From positions 7,501 through 56,415 of the forward strand of contig JAHBMJ010000105.1 of assembly GCA_018398765.1 (NCBI GenBank): a stretch of DNA of 48,915 nt, written 5' to 3'. The DNA comes from Chromera velia. Lineage: Eukaryota > Sar > Chromeraceae. The notes beneath the pieces are model-generated. The model was not told the DNA's origin and did no database searches. It saw only the letters and a program-made list of their open reading frames with translations. This document shows, one piece after another, positions 1 through 12,455 of the stretch; within the stretch, counting starts at the first letter, position 1; every line of letters starts with the position of its first letter. The translations under genes were made by a program, and so were the position numbers.

Positions 1-1270
1 TACTAGTTTGCCAGGGTAAGATAACACTGACATTGTCTGGCAGTCTAAATTGTTACAAAAATTGGCAGAATTACGACTAGAATTGCGACTTCTTCAGGCT
101 GTTAGCTTGCAAAGTACTTAATTAGCAAAGTGATACTTGGCTCGTAGGTGAGTGCCTTTTAGTATCTAGGCTTAGGGTTTTTTAGAGTTTCTATCTAAGA
201 TACAAAACTGTTAGCCAGATCGAAAGAAACAGTCAAATCAACTAGCAAGCAAGTTAATCTAGAAGTTAATCGGAAAAAACCTAGGAAAAGACCCAAGAAA
301 TTATTTTCAAAGAGATCGCGGCAGGTCGCCAAAGAGGGCGCAAACTGACAGAAATTGTCACAGAATTAAGAAGATGTCGGCAGACATTTTCTCACAGACA
401 CTGTTCGGGCACTGGCAGCAGACAGTCTGAGACAGACAGACTATCCGTTAATTTCTCTTTCTCCCTCCTTTTCTTCATGTACACAGCAAACAGAGAGAAA
501 GAACAGACAGACAGACAGACAGACAGACAGACCCCTGTAGACAGACCGACAGACAGATAAAGCCTATTAAAGACCTAGCCTAAGACAGAGCGTAAGGCAT
601 ACTGTGTCACTTGCGCTTTGAGCCCTTTCTGCGTGTTTTCAGAACATACATAGAGACAGTCTCAAACTACGTCTCAAAGAAACTATGTCGGACTGTATGC
701 ATGTTCTCACAGAGACAGACAAGTAGGAACACCCTCACGGGCAGACAGCCAAACCAGCAAACATTATTACCACACACACGTTCTTCGTTTCTTTTTGTGT
801 CAAATCTACAAGACGTAGAAAGGCATGCAGAAGACAGACCGGCAGACATATCAAACAACAAACAGCCAAATGACTTCGCTTCGCCTCTTTGTCGACAAAA
901 TCAATGAAATTCGACACACACGGAGCGACAGGTAGACTGTCCGATCGACTTCTTTGATTTCTCTTACTTACTTCTTGGTCTTGCTCAACAGGAAGACGTG
1001 CAGATCAGAAGACAGTCATGCAGACACGCACACAGATTTACTCATGAGGTGGCGTGTGCCATACAGTCGGGGAGCAGCGGAAACCGTGATACTAAAATAG
1101 GAGATTACGCATTAACTGATCATGTAATCAAGACAGCCGGGTGTGCTTCCACAATCACTTTGACCCTCACCTATGTGCACTCCCCCGAACACTCAGTGTC
1201 TGTCACTCAAGAAATCTAGTCCACTGTTGTCTCTACACATTCAATTTCTTGACTCTTTCTTTCCTCATTC
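1..1270. other. Intergenic, no gene recognised
   Basis: No open frame here has a recognisable motif. The short ORFs are in low-complexity sequence. The stretch contains scattered ACAG/CAGA microsatellite (a clean run at about 503-532) and, at 452-488, an inverted copy of a short purine-rich core that recurs at 4361-4396 and 39596-39629. Confidence 0.6.
503..532. repeat. (ACAG)n microsatellite
   Basis: About seven perfect tetranucleotide units, followed by degenerate CAGA-type sequence to about 560. On the other strand it is the same (CTGT)n motif that is expanded at 39345-39560 and in BUD13 intron 2. Confidence 0.8.
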
Positions 1271-1328
1271 CATCCATCCATCCATCCATCCATCCATCCA
1301 TCCATCCATCCATCCATCCATCCATCCA
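1271..1328. repeat. (CATC)n microsatellite
   Basis: Roughly fourteen tandem CATC units lying just beyond the stop codon of the uroporphyrinogen-III synthase gene, so probably within its 3' untranslated region. A shorter array of the same unit lies at about 5331-5353 in a BUD13 intron. Confidence 0.9.
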
Positions 1329-1333
1329 GGCCC

Positions 1334-2467
1334 TCACTTCTCTCCCACAATCAACTCCTCATCTGATGCTGCGTTTCCAGAATGGTCTGCAGCCTGAGGA
1401 GACGCATTTAGTAACGCTCTAGAGGCATCATGGGGGGATGATTCAGAACCGTTTCGCCTTCTGTGTGCCACCACGAGATCTGCAGTCAGACGCGCCCACG
1501 CGTCCATGCCCGGTTTCTCAGGCCAGACAACCTCCCTGAATACCTCCATCTTCTCTGCCGCCCTGCCGCTTGTCTCACCTATACATGCGGCGGCCTGCGA
1601 GGACAATAACTCTCTCCCCCCCTCCCGCAACGACAGCTTCTCCACCCAATTCCTCACTGAGCTAGGACTCCCGAAAGTCGCTATCTGGGTTCTTGCAGCG
1701 CTTTGCGTCTTCTCTTCATCCCACTGCGCTGTCACAGTGGCGTAGGTCTCCAGTCTCGTCACTTCGAAGCCGCGTTCCTTCAGCAATCGCTCCAAGGTGC
1801 CCAGAGAGAGGTTGGAGGTAGGGTACAATACCCTGCCGGGGCAGGAAGAAGAGGACAAGGAGGAGGAGGAGGAGGAAGATGAAGAAGACGTGGAAGAAGA
1901 AGAAGACACGGAAGGAAGTTCAGCTGCAAGAGTCTCTGCAGTTGCCTTCGAAGGTACAAATACAGGCTCAACCCCCGCTTTGGCCAAAATTTCAGCTGTA
2001 GATTTTCCAACAGCCGTGACAGGAATCGGGCATTTGGTCAGACTGGCCGACCGTAAGCACTCCAAGAACACGTTCGCACCTTCTGGAGAGGTCACCGCTG
2101 CGTATTCGAATCGAGGCTTCTCCCCAGCCCCGACCCGTCTCCCCTCTTCTGCGAGTGTGTCGACCAACCGCTCACGGTCTGGTCCTGCCTGGGCAGCGAT
2201 ACACGGCACCTCCACGAATTCAAAGTCTTCAGGGGCAATAATGTCACTAAGCGCCTTCTTGAGCTTCCCGTTCTTTGACTCTTCTCGTGTCCCTGCCACC
2301 ACTACACACGTTCCCGTCTCTCCCCTTGGAGGCGCTGCCTCTCCCGGTGAAGGCTGACTGCTTTCCGTCATCAAGGCACACGCTCTTCGAGCGGCGCGCT
2401 TGCCAAGAAGGCTGTGTCCAGAACTGGACGGGCAGAGGAAAGCCAACCAGGGGATCACCGACACCAT
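1334..2467 (-). CDS. hemD: Uroporphyrinogen-III synthase (UROS, HemD)
   Basis: The enzyme closes hydroxymethylbilane with inversion of ring D to give uroporphyrinogen III, in heme and chlorophyll synthesis. The protein has the two-lobed UROS pattern: a first lobe starting [11 protein letters not shown], ending around the [14 protein letters not shown] segment, then a second lobe with RVLYPTSN and the family-typical [12 protein letters not shown] followed by [11 protein letters not shown] long Ser-rich run sits between the lobes, so the protein is longer than bacterial HemD. The frame is open to 2662, but I prefer the ATG at 2465-2467: it starts a hydrophobic stretch ([17 protein letters not shown]) followed by a Lys/Arg-rich segment, as expected for ER signal plus plastid transit peptide. 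The gene is intronless, ends in TGA, and is head-to-head with BUD13. Family call is strong; plastid location is inference. Confidence 0.88.
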   Translation of the reverse strand: MVSVIPWLAFLCPSSSGHSLLGKRAARRACALMTESSQPSPGEAAPPRGETGTCVVVAGTREESKNGKLKKALSDIIAPEDFEFVEVPCIAAQAGPDRERLVDTLAEEGRRVGAGEKPRFEYAAVTSPEGANVFLECLRSASLTKCPIPVTAVGKSTAEILAKAGVEPVFVPSKATAETLAAELPSVSSSSSTSSSSSSSSSSLSSSSCPGRVLYPTSNLSLGTLERLLKERGFEVTRLETYATVTAQWDEEKTQSAARTQIATFGSPSSVRNWVEKLSLREGGRELLSSQAAACIGETSGRAAEKMEVFREVVWPEKPGMDAWARLTADLVVAHRRRNGSESSPHDASRALLNASPQAADHSGNAASDEELIVGEK

Positions 2468-3050
2468 CACACCCGCACTTTGCAAGTAGAGACTGTGAGT
2501 CAGTAAGTCTGTCTCCGGAGAGGCGTCTCCTCCTGTAGGCGTGCAAAAATGCACTTCTTCGACCCTGTCTGCACGAAGTTCCTTGCTCGGGGTAGAAGGA
2601 CGACAGTTCAGCAAAAAAGTGAAACAGCTGAAGTTCATAGAGGTATTCTGACGCGGTGACAAGTCTCAAAGTTGGCGGCTCAAATCGTCTCTTTCGCGGG
2701 TCCGTCTCTTACAGAGCTCGGAATAGCTCGATCTTGTGCATGCGATCTCGGAACGGCTGATTTGTGTGTTGCTCATGCATTGTTGCTTCAAGGTTCTCCT
2801 GTTCTCTCTGGTTGGGGTTCTCAAGAATCAGACCAAATTGATGCTCATCAAAAATCTCCAGGTGTTTCCATTTGACTGAGAGTCTTGGCTTCTGAGCGGC
2901 CGTACACAACTCCCTGTGTTTGAGCGATCGGAGGAAAAGTGATTTTTCCGCACAGAGGCCGGGCAGGTCGCAGCACTGCATACTGTCTCGGCCAGCTGTT
3001 GTAGTAGATAGCTTTGCCAACCTTTTCAGACTGTGCCGAGCAGAGAAAAG
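2468..3050. promoter_or_regulatory. Shared divergent promoter region (UROS / BUD13)
   Basis: About 580 bp lies between the chosen start of the synthase on the minus strand and the BUD13 start on the plus strand, and must hold both 5' ends. I see no clear TATA box or known element. If the synthase uses the upstream in-frame ATG at 2660-2662, the shared region shrinks to about 390 bp. Confidence 0.4.
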
Positions 3051-4413
3051 ATGGCTTCAAAGGCAGAGCTGCTTGCGAGGTACACGAAGGGTTCTTCTGG
3101 TCAAGCCCCCCAAAAGAAGAAGAAAAGAGATTCCTCAGGGCCTGCGGGCGGCTTCACCATTCGGGATGACGAGGATGTCTTGATGAATCAGGAAAGACTG
3201 AGCGTTTTGGAGAACGATGACTCGATGGACCAGGAGGTTATGCGCAGACACTACGAGGCAGTAGGAGGGGGTGAGGAGGATGGAGACGGAGAGGACGAAC
3301 CGATGATTGCTGACGGCACAGACGCTCAGCTTATTGCTGAGTATCGAGTGCAGAAGGCCACCAGAAAGTGGGAGTATCCGGAGGAGAACGAAGGTCTCCC
3401 TGCAAGTTCCCATCCATCCAAAGAGGTGAGCGAATTCCCCCCAGCAGATTGCAGATAGCGCTCTGATTGTTTTTTTAATATTTGCAAGTGGTGAACAACC
3501 TCTTTCCCCCCTTCCTTCGTTTCTGCAGAACCGCGATCGTCAAGAGCTCCACAAAGGATTACCAAAGAGTAGCGCTCCAAACCCGACAATAAAAAAGGAG
3601 CCGGTTGGCTTCGCTGTGAGGAAGATCGACAGGAGAAAGCAGGAAGATCAGTCACCGCCCAGAAGAGGGAGAAGAGACGATGACAGAGATCAGTCACCGC
3701 CCAGAAGAGGGAGAAGAGACGGTGACGGAGATCAGTCACCGCCCAGAAGAGGGGGGAGAGACAGGGACGGAGATCAGTCACCGCCCAGAAGAGGGAGAAG
3801 AGACGATGACAGAGATCAGTCCCCGCCCAGAAGAGGGGGGAGAGACGGTGACAGAGATCAGTCACCGCCCAGAAGAGGGAGAAGAGACGATGACAGAGAT
3901 CAGTCACCGCCCAGAAGAGGGAGAAGAGACGGTGACGGAGATCAGTCACCGCCCAGAAGAGGGAGAAGAGACGGTGACGGAGATCAGTCACCGCCCAGAA
4001 GAGGGAGAAGGGACGGTGACGGAGATCAGTCCCCGTCCAGAAGAGGGGGAAGAGACGATGACGGAGACCAGTCCCCGCCCAGAAGAGGGGGGAGAGACAG
4101 GGACGGAGATCAGTCACCGCCCAGAAGAGGGAGAGGAGACGGTGACGGAGATCAGTCACCGCCCAGAAGAGGAGGGAGAGACAGGGACGGAGATCAGTCA
4201 CCCCCGAGGAAAATGAAAAAGGAGGAAGGCACAATGGGTTCACCCGCAAGACACAACCGGGGCGACAGGGACGAAGACATTCCGCTTCCCCGTGTGAAGG
4301 TCTCTGTGTGTGTGTGTGTGTGTGTGTGCGTCTGTGTCTGTCTTTCTTTCTTTTTGTCTGTTGTGTTCATGAAGAAAAGGAGGGAGAAGAAGAACAAACA
4401 TGTAGTCTGTCTG

Positions 4414-4466
<53 letters not shown>

Positions 4467-4470
4467 GTGT

Positions 4471-4510
<40 letters not shown>

Positions 4511-6583
4511 AATCAAGAGTTTCTACGAATGGAAACAAAGTCTTTTCCGGGTGATGGCAATTCTTCCTCACGACTGAAGCTTGGACATCTTGATCTCAGT
4601 CAGAGTCATCGAACAAGTCTGACTCAGTCTGACTCAGTATCATGTACGTGTCTGAGTGAGTGAGCCTTCCTGAGCGAGACTGGGACTATTCAACCTCTCT
4701 GCAAATGCGGCACCTTGCATGGATATGGAAGAAAATTGAGCAGCGAAAGATGGCGGGAAGAAAGGCAATCGTCATACGGACTGCAATTTTCTCTTTCTTC
4801 CTGCTCACTCTCTTTTGCATGCTTCGTTTGTTCTCTTTTGCGTGCCTTCGCAGGAGGAGGAGAAAGCAGAAGTCAAAAAAGACAGAGAGGCGGGGAAGAA
4901 GAAGATGTCCTCAGGTCACTCTGCTGGGTTGGTGGATGCCGCCACCCTGAGGCGAGAACAAGAGGAGTTGAAGCGAAAGAGAGAGGAAGACTTGGAGGGC
5001 ATGGACCCCGACAAACTAGGTCGGTCAGTCGGTGAGATCACTGTCTGTGGTTTCAGTTGTTCACCGGTCACTGAGACGTCAGATTGTGGAAGAGTGCAGA
5101 GCAACACAGAGGAGTCAGTTGTGGTGTTTTCTTTTGACAGCCAGATCGTGGCTGCATTGACGTCCTTTTCCGTTCCTGGTGTTCATTTTCATTCGTTTAT
5201 TCATTCGACTCCCTTTTTTCGTTTGCCCTTCTCCCTCTCGCCCTTTCGACGCTTTCGTGGAGACAAGAGATCGCGACATGTTGCAGTCTGCATTTACAGA
5301 ACTTTGCTTCATCGGGGAATACACTTAATCCATCCATCCATCCATCCATCCATGACCTTGCCCCGTCGCCACTAGAGACACCAGAAAGTGTCTCCTCACT
5401 TCTGAACTGGTCTGTCTGTGCATGGTGAATGACGTCCTTCACTTTCCATCCTCTGTTTAATCGAACGAACAGTCACTCGCTGTCTGTGTGCAGGTCGGAA
5501 CGCAGATGTCATCTACAGAGACAAGCAGGGAAGGAAAATCACGCAGGAAGAGTGGCAGAAGCAGAACGAAAAAAAACGAAAGCGGGAGAAGTCGCCACCG
5601 CAAGTAAGTCTTTTTTTTCGTTTATTCGATTGGGAGAAGAAAAGGCAATGTAGCGATTCGAGAGGCTTGCCATGAGGAGTTGTCCGAAAGATCCTGCAGA
5701 CTGCACTAGAGAAAACAGTTTCAGCACTCCCTTTTCTCTCTGCAGAGGTGCGCGTGAGTGTAGTCTTCTTTCCGTCCCCTTTCGTGCTGGTCCCATACGT
5801 TGCTGGACTTTTTCTCCAACACTCAATCAACAATGCAACATTCGTTTTCCTTCCTTGTTGCTGGTGCAACACCCATTTTTTTTTTCGGATGACCCGATGG
5901 AAAATGCCTCATTGCAAGTCTGGATCCATTCGTATTCATGTTCAGGTCTGTCCGCGTGTACATCTTCGCCTCTGCAGTTTGTACTTCGAAGGTACGACAA
6001 GCAGAATTTGCCGTCAAACAAATGTTCATTTTGTTTTTGCCTCTCCTCCCCCCTTCCTTCCTTTCTCCGTTCGTTGTGCAGAAACTAGAGTGGGGCCGTG
6101 GGCTGGTTCAAAACAAGAAGGACGAGGACAAGGCGGCAGAGGAGGCACGCATCGCGGCGCAACCCCTCGCGAGGTCTGTTCACACAAAGCACGCCTGCAT
6201 AGATCGTGGGGATTAGAAGGTCGAATAAAGAGATCGAACTACTCTGGTGGGAGTGAAATGTCGCTTTTACCATGAGGCAACTGTGAAGAGACCAGACATA
6301 TCGATTCGCAGAAGAGAAGAGAAAGAGAAAGACGAAGAGGAGGAGGATGAGACGAAGGTCGAGCGAACCGTCGAGAAGAGGGAAGTGCACGGACACAGAT
6401 ACAGATACAGATACAGACAGGCAGACTGGGCAACAGGGAAGCAAGGAGGCGAGAGCGATAGACGAGCAGGGAAAGGGGAACGAGAGGAACCCAACAAACA
6501 CACACACACATACACTCACACACACAGACACGCACACATACAGACACAGACACACACTCACATACAGACACACACGCACACGC

Positions 6584-6620
<37 letters not shown>

Positions 6621-7201
6621 AATCGAGAGCCAGAGAGAGGAACAGAATTTGTTCGCCTGTGTCTCTGCCTGGTATGATGAGTGTCCCGCTGAAGCCTATC
6701 CTCCTTTCCCTCCTTTCCCTTTTGCAGGTATGACATTGATGATGCTCTCGACATGGACCTGAAGCAACGCGGGCGTTGGGGGGACCCTCTGGCTAACCTC
6801 GGGGGAGGGGGGGAAGAGGGGGACGAGGATTTGGATCCCTCTCAAACTGGAGGTCGGTTGCTTCGTCGGGTTTTGGTACTGAAATATTATCATTATTTTC
6901 TATTGAGTCGATTGGGCAGGAAATTGGAAGAGTGGAGGAAGCTGTGTGCGATGGAAGGGTGCTGTCGTGTGTGCATGCTTTTTGTCTGTGTACGTACAGA
7001 TCCATGGTTGTTGAAATGAACGACCTAGAGAGGTCAGTCAATGTCTACATGCAAAGAGGGACGGATCGAACGTCGGATAGATGAGAAGGTGATGTAGATG
7101 GATGGCTCGACTTTCGCTTCGTCTCTCCATTTGCATATTGAATGTGCATGTATGGCGCACGAGCATTTTTTTGTGCCGCGGGGCGGATTCGTTCGGGCAA
7201 T

Positions 7202-7242
<41 letters not shown>

Positions 7243-7987
7243 TACACACACATATGTATATACATGGAGGGAGAGAACCATAACTTCTCTCGGCAATCAT
7301 AGAGCACAATCAGAACGCCGCCTTTCCACACCACAATACATTTGCAAGCGTCAGACAGAGCAAATTATCTCTTTGTTTGTCTCCTCATGTACCTCTTCCT
7401 TCCTTTCTCCCTCCCTCCCTCCGGGCTGATCTGCAGAAGGGGCCTCAGCAGCGGCGGAGAGGCCAAGGAAAGCCGAACCGAGGTGTCCCCACCCGAGCCC
7501 CCCCAACAGATTCGGGATCCCTGCAGGCTATCGGTGGGATGGGCAGATCCGGGGGAACAAGTATGAGGAGAGGTGGATCGCGGTGAGTGAGTGAGTGAGT
7601 GAGTGAGTGAGTGAGTGAGTCTGTGGGCGGGCGTTGAATGAGATGTGCACAGGCGAAGAATGTCTCTTTCCCGATGGTGAAGAATTCCAGGCCCGTTCCC
7701 TTTCCGTTCCACCCTGCCAGCAAAGTCTGAGAATGCGTCCTGTGGTGTGTGTGGCTGCAGCATGGCGTCCTTTTTGTGTGTTTGAGTACTTGATCCGGGA
7801 TCCGACCAGCTGCATGCATGTGCTCTCTCAGATATATTTCAAGTTTGCCATCAAAGGACATTCATGCGTGTCTCTCACTTTCGTTGAATACAGAAAGCAA
7901 GTGTTTGTCCCCTCGTCTGTGCAGGCCCGGCATCGTGATCAGGAGAAGAGAGACGAAGCCTATAAAGCGCAGATGGAAGGCATTTGA
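3051..7987 (+). CDS. BUD13: BUD13 homologue, RES-complex pre-mRNA splicing factor
   Basis: BUD13 is part of the nuclear RES complex that binds the activated spliceosome. Exons that keep one frame: 3051-3425, 3529-4299 (or to 4293), 4854-5019, 5494-5603, 6082-6173, 6728-6852, 7437-7582, 7925-7987; 616 codons with a TGA stop. The order of motifs matches the family: N-terminal [12 protein letters not shown]; a long [11 protein letters not shown] repeat like the RHDSPDPSPPRR repeats of animal BUD13; [41 protein letters not shown] with GDPLANL; and near the C-terminus [14 protein letters not shown] followed by a short basic tail. Introns are 103 to 584 bp with GT-AG ends; several donors lie in microsatellite. 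The exon 3/4 join (donor GTCGGT at 5020, acceptor CAG at 5491-5493) is chosen because it restores the conserved LGRNADVIY reading. Confidence 0.9.
3646..4191 (+). repeat. 42-bp coding minisatellite in BUD13 exon 2
   Basis: Thirteen full 42-bp units, each encoding a 14-residue unit of the type [14 protein letters not shown] or [14 protein letters not shown], with a fourteenth partial unit after 4192. As the period is divisible by three, two further frames (one on each strand) are also open across the array; these are shadows. The positions that vary are mostly G/A changes that swap Arg/Gly and Asp/Gly/Arg. Confidence 0.93.
4304..4508 (+). repeat. Composite GT / CTGT / CT microsatellite in BUD13 intron 2
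   Basis: The intron begins within a GTGAAGGTCTCT sequence that runs straight into (GT)n, followed by the purine-rich dispersed core at 4361-4396, then (CTGT)n, (CT)n and a second (GT)n to about 4508. The low-complexity reading frames across it are not genes. Confidence 0.85.
4361..4396 (+). repeat. Dispersed purine-rich core repeat, copy 2 of 3
   Basis: Contains TTCATGAAGAAAAGGAGGGA plus a short GAAGAA tail. The same core occurs at 39596-39629 (direct) and about 452-488 (inverted). Each copy is flanked by CTGT/ACAG microsatellite, suggesting a small dispersed repeat that carries or seeds the microsatellite. Confidence 0.6.
6500..6616 (+). repeat. (CA)n-rich microsatellite in BUD13 intron 5
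   Basis: Interrupted CA repeats with CACATACA and CACACG variants, between the exons ending at 6173 and starting at 6728. Long apparent ORFs on both strands across it are low-complexity His/Thr or Cys/Val strings. Confidence 0.85.
7583..7620 (+). repeat. (GTGA)9 array starting at the BUD13 intron 7 splice donor
   Basis: The intron opens with nine GTGA units, so the exon end at 7582 is followed by a string of overlapping GTGAGT donors spaced 4 bp apart. Only the first keeps the reading frame into the last exon at 7925; others would add 4, 8 or more bases. Confidence 0.85.
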
Positions 7988-10334
<2,347 letters not shown>

Positions 10335-10917
10335 GGCCTGGCACTTATATTGGGTTACAGGTTTCAATACCCCCTATACATAAGGGTATGCCCCCCTGTA
10401 ATGTTATCCTTACTTCAAAAGTGGTCCCAATTGATCAATCTCATCAGGGTACGTCTAAAAATATTGAAAACATCTTCTGTTGATTGAGGTTACATGAGAA
10501 ACTGACGAAAAACGATGTGTCCCTTTCACTTTGTAGCCAAACCCCTTATAACCTTGTAACCTGTAACCTAAAATGACCCTCTTCAAAAGTGATATAACCT
10601 TCGTCTACATGCATTTTAAAGTGTTTTTGAAGTGATTTGAAGAGTTTTTGAAAGTTGACTTTTTGGTCGGTTACGGACCTCAAGACCGCTTGTAACCTTG
10701 TAACCTGTAACCTTACAAGGGGACATATATAATAAGAGGTGTAACATCATGTAATCACATAAGCTATACAGTAAAAGTGATTGATTTTGAAATAACTCAA
10801 CATGCCGGACCTCCAGCTTGTGTGAAAAGCTCGTCCAAATGTTTTTTAGTTCATTTTTTATGTCATTTTTGCACTTGTAACCCTATATAAGCCTAAGAGT
10901 GCCCCCCCCCTAGGCCG
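10335..10917. other. Non-coding spacer with GTAACC-type repeats
   Basis: No gene. The 19-base word ACCTTGTAACCTGTAACCT occurs at 10551-10569 and again at 10695-10713, and a related GTTACAGGTT lies near 10354. Could be remnant ends of a mobile element; boundaries not resolved. Confidence 0.4.
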
Positions 10918-12394
10918 ATGTGCTCGATGGATGCAGGTGGAGAGCAGACAGGAAGGAAGAGGAAAAGAAGGACCAAAAGGGATAGAAGATGAAAGAGGCA
11001 GCAGCAGCCCTAGCCAAGAGCGAAAGGCTAGCCGGTAGACAGCGGGGGAGGAAGGAAGAGGAAGAAGACGAGTCCTACATGGAAGACAGTGACACAAAGA
11101 GCATGCCGGGGGCGGTAGTCTCTGACGCAGACGACTCAGATAGAGAGGAAGAGGAGGAGGAGAGATGAGGAGAGGAAAAACAGGAGGAGGCACGATACGG
11201 TGACAGCACGAGGCCCTACAGCCCCCGCAGCCTCCCCTTACACATGTAAAGAGGCAACCCAAAATGAATGCTGCGACCTAGGCTGCGACTGCCATAGAAA
11301 AGGAAATAAACGAGCGAGGTGTGTCAGTTGTAGATGTGTGCAAGTTGAACTCGGGGGTTGCAATAGAGGGGGTAACTCAGTGACCCCGTAGAGATGCGCA
11401 TGTACCCAGCGGATAAACGACAGTATGTATGTGCACAGGATGAGCAGAGTATTGAAGGAGGGCACAGAAAAGGATCAGGGGGGGAAGGCCCAGAGGATGG
11501 GGGTAACAGACAGGAGAGAAACAAAGAAAGGCCCCCCCAGAGTCAGGGCCCAGCTGCCTCCGGGCAGTCGAGGAGAGACAGGACTGCAGGCAACCCACCT
11601 ACCCAAAGCCAGGGCAGAGGAGAGAGATGAGCAGACAAGCGAGACGTGTGCCTCGTTCGAGCGACGGCCTCGCGAGGGGGGGTCTCTATGTTGGAGAGGT
11701 GATACACGTTATACACCGACAGATAACACTCTAGCTGCTTGGCACAATGGAAAGGGAGGGGGGGCAAGCAAAAAAGGCGTGCAAAGGCGTGGAGGCCGAA
11801 GGACGCATCCAGAGACCAGCAAGCGAAGGACTTCTATCGATCCCTCGTCTTTGTGGGAGCACAGCCGGAAGGTCACACAGCGGCGCTAGAAACGTTCTCC
11901 AGGGAGAAACTTCCGAGAAAGGGGTGGTGTGCGTGAACCTCCCCGAGGCAGCAAGAGAGGCAGACATGAGGGGGGAGGAAGAAACGCTGTAGGCAGGAGT
12001 GGTAAGGGCCGCACAAAGATAGTGGGAGGGAGAGGGAACAGACATAACACTGCAGGAGGCCGCAGGGCAGGGGAGAGAAAGGGAAGGGGGTCAAAGGAGC
12101 CGAGAGGCCTCAAGAAAAGGAAAATAGGGGGGATCAGGGCTACAGACAGGAGGGAGGAAGACAAGTCAACGGGACATAGCTAGGGCTGTAGGGGAGGGCG
12201 AGAGCCTGAGAGAAAGTCCCAGGGTCACCAGGGGGGAGGGAAGGGGCAGAATTAAAGAGATGAACGGTTAACCTAGCCAAGCCGCACCCTAGGCCGTACC
12301 GCAGAAGCAGGAGCAGATACGTCAGAGGGAGGCAGAGGGGCGCAAACAGTCACAGCAAAGGGAGGATAGACAAGACAGGGGGGGGGGGGGGGGG

Positions 12395-12395
12395 N
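12395..12395. other. Ambiguous base in a poly-G run
   Basis: A single N in a run of G from 12378 to about 12401, probably a sequencing problem in a homopolymer. The local reading frame is not reliable here. Confidence 0.9.
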
Positions 12396-12455
12396 GGGGG
12401 GGAGAGGCAACGGGAGGCCAAGGAAAGGGGGAGAGGGGAGACAAATGACGCCGTT

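Noticed and set aside
3326-4249. Long minus-strand and second plus-strand ORFs across the BUD13 repeat
   Set aside because: They are open only because the 42-bp period is a multiple of three; the BUD13 frame alone joins to conserved exons on both sides.
6085-6762. Several 130-180 codon ORFs on both strands
   Set aside because: They cover a CA microsatellite inside a BUD13 intron and give low-complexity products.
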